Position numbers and translations under genes: made by a program
Origin: Anditalea andensis
GTDB taxonomy: Bacteria; Bacteroidota; Bacteroidia; Cytophagales; Cyclobacteriaceae
Assembly: GCF_000714815.1 (NCBI RefSeq)
Contig: NZ_JMIH01000014.1
Span: forward strand, 558,001 to 622,000
Length of the DNA stretch: 64,000 bases
Direction: 5' to 3'
Shown here: piece by piece, positions 36,698 through 45,488 of the stretch
Numbering within the stretch: position 1 is the stretch's first letter
How the letters are laid out: every line of letters begins with the position of its first letter
Notes under the pieces: model-generated
Told to the model about the DNA's origin: nothing
What the model saw: the letters and a program-made list of their open reading frames with translations, nothing else
Database searches by the model: none

Positions 36698-37216
36698 TTA
36701 ACCGTTAAATACTTTAGATAATTTAACTCCTCGCTGCTGTGATACAGCAATAGCATCTCTAAGCTGGGAAAGTGCATCGATAGTAGCTTTAACCACGTTA
36801 TGAGGGTTTGAAGAACCTTTTGACTTGGCCAAAACGTCTTTTACACCAGCACTCTCCAAAACTGCACGCATCGCACCACCAGCTATTACACCAGTTCCTG
36901 GTGCCGCCGGCTTGATCAATACCAATCCTCCACCGAACTTACCAATTTGTTCATGCGGAATAGTACCTTTCAATACAGGAACCTTAACAAGGCTCTTTTT
37001 TGCATCCTCTATACCTTTAGTGATCGCATCCGTTACCTCATTAGCCTTACCAAGACCAAATCCCACAATACCGTTACCATCCCCTACTACTACTATAGCA
37101 GAGAAGGAGAATCTTCTACCACCTTTAACTACTTTAGCAACTCGGTTGATAGCTACAACTTTTTCTTTCAGGTCAGTATCTGTTGCCCTGATGGGCTTTT
37201 TTCTAACTTGGGACAT
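36698..37216 (-). CDS. rpsE: 30S ribosomal protein S5
   Basis: 172 residues. The double-stranded-RNA-binding-like N-terminal domain ([20 protein letters not shown], then [19 protein letters not shown]) is followed by the S5 C-terminal domain with [19 protein letters not shown] and [13 protein letters not shown]. It helps keep decoding accurate and is in contact with S4 and S8. It lies 8 nt after rplR. Confidence 0.97.
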   Translation of the reverse strand: MSQVRKKPIRATDTDLKEKVVAINRVAKVVKGGRRFSFSAIVVVGDGNGIVGFGLGKANEVTDAITKGIEDAKKSLVKVPVLKGTIPHEQIGKFGGGLVLIKPAAPGTGVIAGGAMRAVLESAGVKDVLAKSKGSSNPHNVVKATIDALSQLRDAIAVSQQRGVKLSKVFNG

Positions 37217-37224
37217 AATATCTA

Positions 37225-37578
37225 TTAAAATTTAAGGCCACCTTCTCTTGCACCATCGGCAAGAGCTTTAACATTTCCATGATATAAGTATCCACTTCTG
37301 TCGAATACGACTTCCGTAACACCATTAGCTACTGCTCTTTCGGCAAGTTTCTTACCTACTTCAGTAGAAACAGAGATATTAGCGTTTTTCTTGCTAGCAT
37401 CCAGTTCTTTTGAAGAAGCCTGTACTAAAGTGTGACCCTTAAGATCATCTACTAATTGTGCGTATATACCAGTATTGCTCTTAAATACTGACAAACGAGG
37501 TCTAGAATCAGTTCCGTTGATTTTTCTACGGATACTTTTCTTGATTCTAAGTCTTCTTGAATTCTTATTAAAAGCCAT
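37225..37578 (-). CDS. rplR: 50S ribosomal protein L18
   Basis: 117 residues, a 5S rRNA-binding protein. A basic start ([20 protein letters not shown]) leads to [20 protein letters not shown] and the final [20 protein letters not shown] and AREGGLKF. It lies 7 nt after rplF. Confidence 0.96.
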   Translation of the reverse strand: MAFNKNSRRLRIKKSIRRKINGTDSRPRLSVFKSNTGIYAQLVDDLKGHTLVQASSKELDASKKNANISVSTEVGKKLAERAVANGVTEVVFDRSGYLYHGNVKALADGAREGGLKF

Positions 37579-37585
37579 CTTTTAA

Positions 37586-38143
37586 TTATTTTTTAGCAGC
37601 AGTTTTACCAGCCTTACGTCTAATCTGCTCACCTACAAAGCGAACACCCTTACCTTTGTATGGTTCTACTTTACGTAGAGATTTGATTTTAGCGGCAACT
37701 TGTCCAATTAATTCTTTATCAATTCCCTCCAATGTAATTAAAGGATTCTTTCCCTTTGGAGTTTCTGTTTTAATAGAAATCTCATCAGGAAGGGCAAAGT
37801 AAATACTGTGCGAATAACCAAGTGCAAGCTCTAATACTTGACCCTGATTGGTGGCTTTGTAACCTACCCCTACTAATTCCAAATCCTTCTTATAACCTTC
37901 AGTCACACCAACAACCATGTTATTGATCAATGAGCGGTATAATCCATGAAAAGACTTATGCCTCTTCGATTCAGTAGGTCTGGTAACAGTAAGTTCGTTA
38001 TTCTCCACCTTCAATGTCATATCAGGATGTATTTCCTGACTTAACGTACCTTTGGGACCTTTAACAGTGACAACATTGTGTGCTGACACGTCTACAGTAA
38101 CACCCGCTGGTATATTTATTGGTTTTTTACCTATTCTAGACAT
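37586..38143 (-). CDS. rplF: 50S ribosomal protein L6
   Basis: 185 residues with the two repeated L6 domains. It begins MSRIGKKPINIPAGVTVDVS, has KSFHGLYRSLINNMVVGVTEG in the middle (19 and more residues of the first domain's end), and closes with VEPYKGKGVRFVGEQIRRKAG, which faces the factor-binding site. It lies 9 nt after rpsH. Confidence 0.97.
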   Translation of the reverse strand: MSRIGKKPINIPAGVTVDVSAHNVVTVKGPKGTLSQEIHPDMTLKVENNELTVTRPTESKRHKSFHGLYRSLINNMVVGVTEGYKKDLELVGVGYKATNQGQVLELALGYSHSIYFALPDEISIKTETPKGKNPLITLEGIDKELIGQVAAKIKSLRKVEPYKGKGVRFVGEQIRRKAGKTAAKK

Positions 38144-38152
38144 AACGGTTTT

Positions 38153-38548
38153 TTAATATACGTAACAAAGTACTTCTCCACCTATACCCTCAGTACGGGC
38201 TTCCTTATCGGTCATTACTCCTTTGGATGTGGAAACGATGGCAATACCTAGACCATTGATTACTCTTGGCATCTCATCATTTTTAACATATTTTCTTAAA
38301 CCTGGCTTACTTACTCGCGAAAGGTGTACTATAGCATTGGTCTTCGTAGTAGGGTTATATTTCAAAGCTATTTTGATAGTTCCTTGAGGACCATTGTCTT
38401 CGAACTTGTAGTTTTGAATATATCCTTTGTCATGAAGTACTTTTGTAATCTCCTTCTTGATGTTGGAAGCAGGTATCTCAACGATACGGTGAGTAGCCTT
38501 GATGGCATTTCTCAACCTGGTTAGATAATCAGCTATTGGATCAGTCAT
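38153..38548 (-). CDS. rpsH: 30S ribosomal protein S8
   Basis: 131 residues. A primary 16S rRNA binder. The landmarks are MTDPIADYLTRLRNAIKATH, RVSKPGLRKYVK and the closing STSKGVMTDKEARTEGIGGE. In E. coli S8 represses the spc operon by binding the mRNA near the L5 start. Here the gene is set off from rpsN by 83 nt containing a near-consensus promoter, which is unusual inside this otherwise tight cluster. Confidence 0.97.
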   Translation of the reverse strand: MTDPIADYLTRLRNAIKATHRIVEIPASNIKKEITKVLHDKGYIQNYKFEDNGPQGTIKIALKYNPTTKTNAIVHLSRVSKPGLRKYVKNDEMPRVINGLGIAIVSTSKGVMTDKEARTEGIGGEVLCYVY

Positions 38549-38586
38549 ATTAATATAAGTCTAACTGCACACCCCATTCGGGCGTG

Positions 38587-38617
38587 CAAAGTTACACAAT
38601 GATTTTTTAAATAAAAA
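38587..38617 (-). promoter_or_regulatory. internal promoter upstream of rpsH
   Basis: TAACTTTG (38594-38587) matches the -7 box, and TTTT (38617-38614), exactly 19 nt upstream, is one base from TTTG. It is followed by GCCC-GAAT-GGGG at the predicted 5' end of the transcript. The same -7 box is used before rplC. Confidence 0.62.
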
Positions 38618-38631
38618 CTTTTGTCTGATTT

Positions 38632-38901
38632 TTACCAGCTCGCTTTAGTAACACCAGGAATTTTACCTGCAGATGCCATTTCTCTAAACGTAACTCTGTT
38701 GATACCAAACTTTCTCATATAACCCTTAGGACGGCCGGTCAGCTTGCACCTGTTGTGAAGTCTCACCGGAGAAGAGTTTCTAGGAAGCTTATCTAAAGCT
38801 TCATAATCTCCAGCTTCTTTCAAAGCGGCTCTCTTGCTCGCGTATTTGGCTACAAGACGTTCTCTTTTTCTCTCACGAGCTTTTATTGACTCTCTTGCCA
38901 T
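38632..38901 (-). CDS. rpsN: 30S ribosomal protein S14 (zinc-free form)
   Basis: 89 residues. The landmarks are [40 protein letters not shown] and the ending [15 protein letters not shown]. The CxxC pairs of the short, zinc-binding S14 are missing, so this is the longer zinc-independent type. It lies 3 nt after rplE and is followed by the only sizeable gap in the spc-like cluster. Confidence 0.96.
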   Translation of the reverse strand: MARESIKARERKRERLVAKYASKRAALKEAGDYEALDKLPRNSSPVRLHNRCKLTGRPKGYMRKFGINRVTFREMASAGKIPGVTKASW

Positions 38902-38904
38902 AGT

Positions 38905-39465
38905 TTATTCTTCTTTATTTTTGTTAATGAAAGGCATTCCGAAAGCTTTCAATAAAGCTAAGCTCTCTTCGTCAGTACCTGCAGTAGTAACAAATGTGAT
39001 ATCCATGCCAGAGATTTTATTCACCTTTTCGATGCTGATTTCTGGGAAGATTATCTGTTCAGTAACACCTAATGTATAGTTACCGCGTCCATCAAAACCT
39101 TTGTCACTGATACCTTTGAAATCTCTTACCCTAGGAAGGGCTACAGCTACTAAACGATCCAAAAATTCATACATTCTGTCTCCTCTTAGAGTAACTTTAG
39201 CGCCTATAGGCATTCCTTCTCTTAACTTAAAGTTAGAGATAGAAACTTTGGCTACGGTAGCCACAGCTTTTTGACCCGTGATCAAAGAAAGTTCTTCTAC
39301 ACCTTGGTCAACAAGTTTTTTATCAGCCACAGCTGCTCCGATTCCTTTGTTGATCACAATTTTGGTCAACTTAGGCACCTGCATAACTGACTTATACTGA
39401 AATTTCTCCTTTAAAGCAGGAGCGATTTCGCTTATATACAATTCTTTTGCTCTAGGATTAGCCAT
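38905..39465 (-). CDS. rplE: 50S ribosomal protein L5
   Basis: 186 residues, a 5S rRNA-binding protein of the central protuberance. The landmarks are [60 protein letters not shown] and the closing [20 protein letters not shown]. Its start overlaps the end of rplX by 8 nt, suggesting coupled translation. Confidence 0.97.
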   Translation of the reverse strand: MANPRAKELYISEIAPALKEKFQYKSVMQVPKLTKIVINKGIGAAVADKKLVDQGVEELSLITGQKAVATVAKVSISNFKLREGMPIGAKVTLRGDRMYEFLDRLVAVALPRVRDFKGISDKGFDGRGNYTLGVTEQIIFPEISIEKVNKISGMDITFVTTAGTDEESLALLKAFGMPFINKNKEE

Positions 39466-39802
39466 TGATCACCTCCCCAGTTTTCTTAGAGTACCTTGTT
39501 AATTTACCATTTTCGCCTGCTTTTCTTCCGGTTCTGGTAGCATCACCGGTGGCTGGATCTACCAGCATAAGGTTACTAATGTGGATTCCTGCTTCTTTCT
39601 TTTCGATTCCGCCTTGAGGATTGGTAGCAGTGGGTTTAATATGTTTTGTTACCATATTTAATCCTTCTACAATCGCTCTTTTTTTCTCGCGGTTTACAGA
39701 AAGTATTTTACCAGTCTTACCTTTATCATCGCCGGCTATTACCTTCACGGTATCACCTGTTTTGATATGCAGTTTTGGTTGCTTGTTGTGTTTTCTTTCC
39801 AT
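39458..39802 (-). CDS. rplX: 50S ribosomal protein L24
   Basis: 114 residues with an N-terminal KOW motif ([20 protein letters not shown], near 13-32). It is an assembly initiator for the large subunit. The second half has [20 protein letters not shown]. It lies 2 nt after rplN and overlaps rplE by 8 nt. Confidence 0.96.
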   Translation of the reverse strand: MERKHNKQPKLHIKTGDTVKVIAGDDKGKTGKILSVNREKKRAIVEGLNMVTKHIKPTATNPQGGIEKKEAGIHISNLMLVDPATGDATRTGRKAGENGKLTRYSKKTGEVING

Positions 39803-39804
39803 GA

Positions 39805-40173
39805 TTATAATACTTCTGGTGCCAAGGATACGATCTTCATAAACTGTCTTTCCCTCAATTCTCTGGCCACAGGACCGAAGATACGAGTACCTCTTGGTTC
39901 GTCGTTATTATTAAGTAGAACTGCAGCGTTATCTTCAAAGCGGATATAAGATCCGTCTTTTCTTCTAATCTCTTTTTTAGTTCTGACAATTACCGCTTTA
40001 GAAACGGTACCTTTTTTCATATTGCTGGAAGAAAGAGCAGACTTTACAGTCACGACAACTTTATCACCTATAGAAGCATATCTCTTCCCGGTTCCTCCAA
40101 GTACACGGATAACAAGCACTTCTTTAGCACCTGAATTGTCCGCTACGCCTAATCTGGATTCTTGTTGTATCAT
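39805..40173 (-). CDS. rplN: 50S ribosomal protein L14
   Basis: 122 residues. It begins [20 protein letters not shown] and contains [20 protein letters not shown] and [20 protein letters not shown], the latter on the 30S-facing surface. Length and ends are canonical. It lies 2 nt after rpsQ. Confidence 0.97.
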   Translation of the reverse strand: MIQQESRLGVADNSGAKEVLVIRVLGGTGKRYASIGDKVVVTVKSALSSSNMKKGTVSKAVIVRTKKEIRRKDGSYIRFEDNAAVLLNNNDEPRGTRIFGPVARELRERQFMKIVSLAPEVL

Positions 40174-40175
40174 GA

Positions 40176-40439
40176 TTATTTAGCCTTTTCTATAATTTCT
40201 ACTAATCTCCAACGTTTGTTCTTACTCAGCGGACGAGTCTCACTTATTTTTACAAGGTCGCCGGAGCCACACTCGTTGTTCTCGTCATGAACCATAAACT
40301 TGGTAGTCTTGGCGACAAATTTACCATAGATAGGGTGTTTCACCCTTCTTTCTACGGCAACAGTGATGGACTTGTCCATCTTGTCGCTGACTACTTTTCC
40401 TATTCTTTCTTTACGTAGATTTCTCTCAGTAGTAGCCAT
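40176..40439 (-). CDS. rpsQ: 30S ribosomal protein S17
   Basis: 87 residues, an OB-fold 16S rRNA binder. The landmarks are [39 protein letters not shown] and [20 protein letters not shown]. It lies 7 nt after rpmC. Confidence 0.96.
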   Translation of the reverse strand: MATTERNLRKERIGKVVSDKMDKSITVAVERRVKHPIYGKFVAKTTKFMVHDENNECGSGDLVKISETRPLSKNKRWRLVEIIEKAK

Positions 40440-40446
40440 CTTATTC

Positions 40447-40641
40447 TTATTTAGCTAGTTGTTTTGCTCTCAAAGAAGTCTTTAGACGGGCTATCAACTT
40501 CTTAGTCTCTCTTATTTTATTTGGATTCTCTATCGGAGAAATCGCATGAGCGAAATTAAGTTTTGTCAAACTTTCCTGCTCAGCTACAATACGCTCAGTG
40601 ATCTCACTCTCGGAGAGTGACTTTATTTCAGAGTTTTTCAT
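40447..40641 (-). CDS. rpmC: 50S ribosomal protein L29
   Basis: 64 residues, two helices. The landmarks are [20 protein letters not shown] and the closing [19 protein letters not shown] with a basic tail. It sits at the peptide-exit rim next to L23. It lies 8 nt after rplP, the usual position. Confidence 0.95.
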   Translation of the reverse strand: MKNSEIKSLSESEITERIVAEQESLTKLNFAHAISPIENPNKIRETKKLIARLKTSLRAKQLAK

Positions 40642-40649
40642 AGTTCCTA

Positions 40650-41072
40650 TTATCCTACTACGTAATCTCTACGTACTACAAATTTTGTACTGACTGGAAG
40701 TTTTTGCTGTGCAAGGCGTAATGCCTCTTGAGCTACTTCTAAACTTACACCGGTGGCTTCGAATAGAATCGTTCCCGGTTTGATTACGGCTACCCAATAT
40801 TCAGGGGCACCTTTACCTTTACCCATACGAACCTCTGCAGGTTTTTTGGTAATAGGCTTGTCAGGGAATATTCTGATCCATACTTGCCCCTCTCTTTTCA
40901 TAGCTCGGGTCATTGCGATACGAGCTGCTTCAATTTGACGGGAAGTGATCCATCCTGGCTCCATGGACTTGATGCCAAAGTTTCCGAAAGAAAGCGTATG
41001 CCCTCTTTGCGCGATGCCTTTGACACGGCCCTTCTGCATTTTTCTATATTTAGTTCTTCTTGGCTGTAACAT
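40650..41072 (-). CDS. rplP: 50S ribosomal protein L16
   Basis: 140 residues. It binds near the A-site tRNA elbow. The landmarks are [60 protein letters not shown] and the closing [16 protein letters not shown]. The length is close to the usual 136-144. It follows rpsC by 26 nt. Confidence 0.97.
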   Translation of the reverse strand: MLQPRRTKYRKMQKGRVKGIAQRGHTLSFGNFGIKSMEPGWITSRQIEAARIAMTRAMKREGQVWIRIFPDKPITKKPAEVRMGKGKGAPEYWVAVIKPGTILFEATGVSLEVAQEALRLAQQKLPVSTKFVVRRDYVVG

Positions 41073-41098
41073 GATTTCTCACTTAGGGTGAAAATTAG

Positions 41099-41833
41099 TT
41101 ATTTCTTTCTTCTTTTAGGACCGCCTTCTCTTCTTCGGCTGTTTCCTTGGCCTCCTCTGTTGCCTTTCGCTTCACTGGCTGCACCGGCATTTGGAGATAA
41201 ATCTCTTTTACCGTACACTTCACCTTTGAAGACCCAGACTTTGATTCCAATGATACCGTAGATAGTATTGGCTTCTGACAGGGCATAGTCGATATCAGCC
41301 CTTAGTGTATGAAGTGGTATTCTACCCTCTTTGTACATTTCAGACCTTGCCATCTCAGCTCCTCCAAGTCTACCCGAAAGTTTCACTTTGATACCTTCAG
41401 CACCCACTCTCATAGTAGCCGCAATAGACTGTTTCATTGCTCTTCTGAAAGAAATACGTGCTTGAAGTTGTTGAGCTATAGATTCACCTACTAACTTTGC
41501 ATCAAGTTCAGGACGTTTGATTTCAAAAATATTGATTTGTACGTCCTTATCAGTAAGCTTTTTAAGCTCTTCTTTTAATTTATCGACTTCTGCTCCTCCT
41601 TTACCGATTACCACTCCTGGTCGAGCCGTATGGATGGTCAGAGTGATTCTTTTGAGGGTTCTTTCGATTATTACCTTTGATATGCCTCCTTTAGGGATCC
41701 TGGCATATACATATTTTCTTATCTTTTGGTCTTCATATAGCTTGTCGGCAAAGTCTCTGCCGCCATACCAGTTAGAGTCCCAACCTTTAACGATTCCAAG
41801 TCTAAAACCAATCGGGTTTACTTTTTGTCCCAT
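41099..41833 (-). CDS. rpsC: 30S ribosomal protein S3
   Basis: 244 residues. It lines the mRNA entry tunnel. It begins [20 protein letters not shown]; the KH domain has [20 protein letters not shown] with its GxxG loop. The C-terminal domain carries AMRVGAEG-type [20 protein letters not shown] and ends in a basic [16 protein letters not shown] tail. It lies 9 nt after rplV. Confidence 0.97.
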   Translation of the reverse strand: MGQKVNPIGFRLGIVKGWDSNWYGGRDFADKLYEDQKIRKYVYARIPKGGISKVIIERTLKRITLTIHTARPGVVIGKGGAEVDKLKEELKKLTDKDVQINIFEIKRPELDAKLVGESIAQQLQARISFRRAMKQSIAATMRVGAEGIKVKLSGRLGGAEMARSEMYKEGRIPLHTLRADIDYALSEANTIYGIIGIKVWVFKGEVYGKRDLSPNAGAASEAKGNRGGQGNSRRREGGPKRRKK

Positions 41834-41842
41834 AGTATGATC

Positions 41843-42232
41843 TTAATTAGATTTTTCTTTTGTTTCTACTTCCTCAGCGGTAACAGGTGTGCTGATTGCA
41901 TCAACTACCAATGTCACATGATTTGATCTCTTACGAATCCTGTGGGCCCTTCCCTGCGGGGCAGGTCTCAGTCTCTTCAACATACGACCTCCGTCCACCT
42001 GAATGGTTTTGATCACTAGATCAGCATCTTCAAGTTTTTCGTCAGGATTTTTGGCCTGCCAGTTGGCTATTGCAGAAAGCAGAAGTTTTTCTAATTTGAT
42101 AGCACCATGGTTAGGTGTAAACTTCAATATACTTAGTGCCTGTCCTACTCTTTTTCCTCTAACCAAGTCTGCAACTAATCGCATCTTACGAGGTGAGGTA
42201 GGAACATTATTTAATCTTGCTATTGCTTCCAT
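41843..42232 (-). CDS. rplV: 50S ribosomal protein L22
   Basis: 129 residues. Its long hairpin reaches into the peptide-exit tunnel. The landmarks are [20 protein letters not shown] near 9-28, and [20 protein letters not shown], the tunnel loop, near 83-102. The tunnel loop is complete, without insertions. It lies 2 nt after rpsS. Confidence 0.97.
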   Translation of the reverse strand: MEAIARLNNVPTSPRKMRLVADLVRGKRVGQALSILKFTPNHGAIKLEKLLLSAIANWQAKNPDEKLEDADLVIKTIQVDGGRMLKRLRPAPQGRAHRIRKRSNHVTLVVDAISTPVTAEEVETKEKSN

Positions 42233-42234
42233 GA

Positions 42235-42513
42235 TTATCTCTTTCCTTTATCTTTTTTGGCAATGTGACCTCTAAAGTTTCTCGTAGGAGCAAATTCACC
42301 AAGCTTGTGACCGACCATGTTGTCAGTTACGAATACAGGGATGAACTTATTACCATTATGCACAGCAAAGGTATGGCCTACAAAATCCGGAGAGATCATA
42401 GATCTTCTTGACCAGGTCTTGATCACAGACTTCTTCCCGGATTCGTTCATGGTATCCACTTTCTTCACCAGGTGATGTTCTATATAAGGACCTTTTTTTA
42501 ATGAACGCGCCAT
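42235..42513 (-). CDS. rpsS: 30S ribosomal protein S19
   Basis: 92 residues, a head protein near S13. It begins [20 protein letters not shown] and contains [20 protein letters not shown] and [20 protein letters not shown], all canonical. It lies 2 nt after rplB. Confidence 0.97.
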   Translation of the reverse strand: MARSLKKGPYIEHHLVKKVDTMNESGKKSVIKTWSRRSMISPDFVGHTFAVHNGNKFIPVFVTDNMVGHKLGEFAPTRNFRGHIAKKDKGKR

Positions 42514-42515
42514 AG

Positions 42516-43340
42516 TTATTTAGATCTTTTACTGATAATAAACTTATTTGAATATTTTTTAGGCGATCTGGTTTTCTTACCCTTAGATAAAAGACCAGTT
42601 CTAGAGCGTGGGTGCCCTCCTGATGAACGGCCTTCACCACCACCCATAGGGTGATCGACAGGGTTCATGGCTACACCTCTTGTTCTAGGACGTCTGCCCA
42701 ACCAACGGTTTCTACCAGCTTTACCAAGGACTACGTTCATATGATCTCCGTTTGAAACTGTACCTACGGTAGCTACGCATACGCCTAGTACCAATCTCAT
42801 TTCACCGGACGGCAATTTGAGGGTTACATATTTCCCTTCACGGGCCACTAACTGAGCATAACTTCCAGCACTTCTTGCCATCACAGCACCTTTGCCAGGT
42901 TTAAGTTCAATATTGTGAACTATAGTACCTAAAGGAATATTGACCATATGCATGCAATTGCCTACTTCTGGTGCAACACTCTCTCCGGAAATCACTGTTT
43001 GTCCAACTTGCAAACCTTCCGGAGCAATAATGTAAGCTTTAGCACCGTCTACATAGTAAAGTAATGCTAAACGGGCAGTCCTGTTAGGATCGTACTCAAT
43101 AGCTTTTACTACAGCGGGTACATTGAATTTGTTACGCTTAAAGTCTACGATTCTAAGCCTTCTTTTGTGACCACCACCCATATAACGGGCTGTCATCTTA
43201 CCTACATTATTTCTACCACCTGACTTCTTCAATGGAGCCAAAAGAGATTTCTCCGGCGTTGACTTGGTTATCTCGTCAAATGCTGGAGCTACTCTGAATC
43301 TGGTCCCAGGAGTTACAGGTCTTAATTTTTTAACTGCCAT
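42516..43340 (-). CDS. rplB: 50S ribosomal protein L2
   Basis: 274 residues. It binds domain IV of 23S rRNA near the peptidyl-transferase centre. The landmarks are [20 protein letters not shown] near 40-59, [14 protein letters not shown], and the catalytic-site-proximal [20 protein letters not shown], in which the conserved His of DHPMGGG is kept. It lies 13 nt after rplW. Confidence 0.98.
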   Translation of the reverse strand: MAVKKLRPVTPGTRFRVAPAFDEITKSTPEKSLLAPLKKSGGRNNVGKMTARYMGGGHKRRLRIVDFKRNKFNVPAVVKAIEYDPNRTARLALLYYVDGAKAYIIAPEGLQVGQTVISGESVAPEVGNCMHMVNIPLGTIVHNIELKPGKGAVMARSAGSYAQLVAREGKYVTLKLPSGEMRLVLGVCVATVGTVSNGDHMNVVLGKAGRNRWLGRRPRTRGVAMNPVDHPMGGGEGRSSGGHPRSRTGLLSKGKKTRSPKKYSNKFIISKRSK

Positions 43341-43353
43341 GATTCTTATTCAA

Positions 43354-43641
43354 TTAAATTTCTCCGTAAAAATCAATTACTTCTCCATCGGCTACCTGTA
43401 CTATCGCTTTCTTAAAAGCATTAGTGTAACCTGATACGATCTTAGATTTGGTATACCTAGTCTTATGCTTCGCAGCATATCTCATAGTTCTGATAGAAAC
43501 TACATTTACACCAAACATTTTCTCTACGGCTTTTTTGATTTCTGGCTTCTTTGCAGTTTTCTCTACAATGAACCCGTATACTCCGCGTTCGTTCATAGCA
43601 GAAATCTTTTCCGTAATCAAAGGCTTCTTTAATATATCCAT
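43354..43641 (-). CDS. rplW: 50S ribosomal protein L23
   Basis: 95 residues. It sits at the exit tunnel and docks trigger factor and SRP. The landmarks are ILKKPLITEKISAMNERGVY and IKKAVEKMFGVNVVSIRTMR. The Glu-bearing tunnel-edge region is intact. It lies 4 nt after rplD. Confidence 0.96.
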   Translation of the reverse strand: MDILKKPLITEKISAMNERGVYGFIVEKTAKKPEIKKAVEKMFGVNVVSIRTMRYAAKHKTRYTKSKIVSGYTNAFKKAIVQVADGEVIDFYGEI

Positions 43642-43645
43642 TGTA

Positions 43646-44275
43646 TTACTTCGCTAAAATGTTTTCTAACTTACTTACAGCACCTTCACAGAAAACAACG
43701 ACATCAGCGTGAAGTAGTTCATACGTATTCACGTCATCTACTGTGATCACTTTGGTCTTAGGTAAGTTTCTGCTAGATAAGTATACGTTCTTATTTCCTT
43801 CTGGAAGGACAATAAGTGATTTCTTATCTGTTAAAGACAGACTAGACAATAAAGAGATGAAACTCTTTGTCTTTGGAGCATCAAATGATAGATTTTCCAA
43901 AATAGACAAACTGTTATCCTGTGCTTTATAGGTAAGCGCAGATCTTCTGGCCAGCTGCTTTAATTTTTTATTCAATTTGAAAGAATAGTTTCTTGGTCTT
44001 GGACCGAAAATCCTACCTCCGCCTCTGAATACTGGAGACTTAATAGAACCTGCTCTGGCTCCACCAGTTCCTTTTTGCTTTTTGATTTTTCTGGTAGAAC
44101 CAGCTATCTCAGCTCTTTCTTTAGATTTGTGCGTTCCCTGTCTCTGGTTAGCCAAATACTGCTTAACATCCAGGTAGATCGCATGATCATTAGGCTCAAT
44201 GCCAAATATATCATCCGAAAGGGTTACCTTTCTACCTGTGTCTTCACCGTTATGTTTTAATACTGTTAATTCCAT
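43646..44275 (-). CDS. rplD: 50S ribosomal protein L4
   Basis: 209 residues. A globular domain with a long arm to the tunnel: [20 protein letters not shown] followed by [20 protein letters not shown], near 62-101. In E. coli L4 also represses the S10 operon; this is untested here. It lies 4 nt after rplC. Confidence 0.97.
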   Translation of the reverse strand: MELTVLKHNGEDTGRKVTLSDDIFGIEPNDHAIYLDVKQYLANQRQGTHKSKERAEIAGSTRKIKKQKGTGGARAGSIKSPVFRGGGRIFGPRPRNYSFKLNKKLKQLARRSALTYKAQDNSLSILENLSFDAPKTKSFISLLSSLSLTDKKSLIVLPEGNKNVYLSSRNLPKTKVITVDDVNTYELLHADVVVFCEGAVSKLENILAK

Positions 44276-44279
44276 TTTC

Positions 44280-44912
44280 TTACTTCTCTAGAATAACGAA
44301 AGAATTCTTTGCACCAGGGACAGAGCCACTTACCAGAATCAAGTTCTTTTCAGGATAGATTTTTAGCACTCTTAGGTTGATCACCTTTACTCTATCACCA
44401 CCGGTTCTGCCAGCCATTCTCATGCCTTTAAATACCCTTGATGGCCAAGAACAAGCTCCAATGGAACCCGGGTGCCTGGCTCTGTTGTGCTGACCATGAG
44501 TCTGCCCACCTACACCGGCAAATCCATGACGTTTTACAACACCCTGGAATCCTTTTCCTTTCGATGTTCCGATAGCATCTACGAAATCACCTTCCACGAA
44601 AACCTGCTCAGATTTTACAGTTTTACCAAGGTCAACCTGACCTTCAAACTCTACCCTGAAATCTCTGAATTCAACAACCTTCTGTTTTGGAGTGGTGCCG
44701 GCCTTTTTGAAGTGCCCCATTAGCGGCTTTGGAGTGTTTTTCTCCTTGCGCTCACCATACGCCAACTGAATAGCATTGTACCCGTCTGATTCAACATTTT
44801 TTACTTGCGTCACTACGCAAGGACCAGCTTCTATTAGCGTGCATGCGACGTTACGCCCATCGGCACTAAAAATGCTAGTCATTCCTACTTTTTTACCTAT
44901 TATTCCAGACAT
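44280..44912 (-). CDS. rplC: 50S ribosomal protein L3
   Basis: 210 residues. The first gene of the S10-like series in this genome. The landmarks are [40 protein letters not shown] near 120-139, and [20 protein letters not shown], with [10 protein letters not shown] next. The methylated Gln region (GGQTHGQ) is present. It has its own consensus promoter 60 nt upstream and is separated from rpsJ by a terminator. Confidence 0.98.
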   Translation of the reverse strand: MSGIIGKKVGMTSIFSADGRNVACTLIEAGPCVVTQVKNVESDGYNAIQLAYGERKEKNTPKPLMGHFKKAGTTPKQKVVEFRDFRVEFEGQVDLGKTVKSEQVFVEGDFVDAIGTSKGKGFQGVVKRHGFAGVGGQTHGQHNRARHPGSIGACSWPSRVFKGMRMAGRTGGDRVKVINLRVLKIYPEKNLILVSGSVPGAKNSFVILEK

Positions 44913-44971
44913 CTTCTGTTATATAATATAAATTTCACTAAGTATTTACACACTAGTGCCCTAAGGGACTG

Positions 44972-45002
44972 CAAAGTTAGTAATTTATATGCGTTCTACA
45001 AA
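44972..45002 (-). promoter_or_regulatory. promoter of the rplC-led ribosomal protein operon
   Basis: TTTG (45002-44999), a 19-nt spacer and TAACTTTG (44979-44972) match both boxes. The transcript should begin near a CCC-TTA-GGG mini-hairpin and carry about 55 nt of leader before rplC. Confidence 0.8.
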
Positions 45003-45118
45003 TTACAACTTATATATTTTCAAACATTTACGAAAAAATCTCGTATTAACCCATTTAGGAATTATGATTTCGGACTTTGAATTTTGCTAAATCTGAAATC
45101 ATAAATCTCAAATAAAAA

Positions 45119-45149
45119 GAAAACCCATCCGCTAGGCGGACAGGTTTTC
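45119..45149 (-). terminator. intrinsic terminator after rpsJ
   Basis: A 14-bp stem (45119-45132 with 45136-45149, two adjacent G-U pairs in the minus-strand RNA) and a 3-nt loop are followed on the minus strand by five T, an A and three T. It separates rpsL-rpsG-fusA-rpsJ from rplC onward. Confidence 0.85.
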
Positions 45150-45171
45150 ACTATCTCAATTGAAATCAGGA

Positions 45172-45477
45172 TCAAACTTTGATCTCAACATCTACTCCAC
45201 TTGGCAACTCGATTTTCATCAAAGCATCCACAGTCTTAGAACTGTTAGAGTATATGTCTACTAATCTCTTATAAGTGCAAAGCTGAAACTGCTCACGCGC
45301 TTTCTTATTTACGTGTGGAGACTTAAGAACAGTGAATTTTTCCTTTTTGGTAGGAAGGGGAATAGGCCCAACTACTACTGCTCCTGTAGATTTTACAGCT
45401 TTCACGATCTTCTCTGATGACTTATCCACCAGGCTGTGATCGTAAGATTTAAGTTTTATTCTTATTTTCTGATTCAT
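45172..45477 (-). CDS. rpsJ: 30S ribosomal protein S10
   Basis: 101 residues. The landmarks are [40 protein letters not shown] and [20 protein letters not shown]. Besides its ribosomal role S10 (NusE) binds NusB and NusG in antitermination. Here it is the last gene of the str-like operon, 11 nt after fusA, instead of the first gene of the S10 operon. Confidence 0.97.
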   Translation of the reverse strand: MNQKIRIKLKSYDHSLVDKSSEKIVKAVKSTGAVVVGPIPLPTKKEKFTVLKSPHVNKKAREQFQLCTYKRLVDIYSNSSKTVDALMKIELPSGVDVEIKV

Positions 45478-45488
45478 GTTCTAATTAT

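Noticed and set aside
36694-36777. Upstream extension of the L30 frame
   Set aside because: It lies inside rpsE and encodes non-conserved sequence; L30 homologues begin at MAKVKVTQ.
45064-45102. Inverted repeat ATGATTTC / GAAATCAT between the rpsJ terminator and the rplC promoter
   Set aside because: Only 8 bp with a 23-nt loop in A/T-rich DNA; expected by chance. Could be an operator but there is no support.
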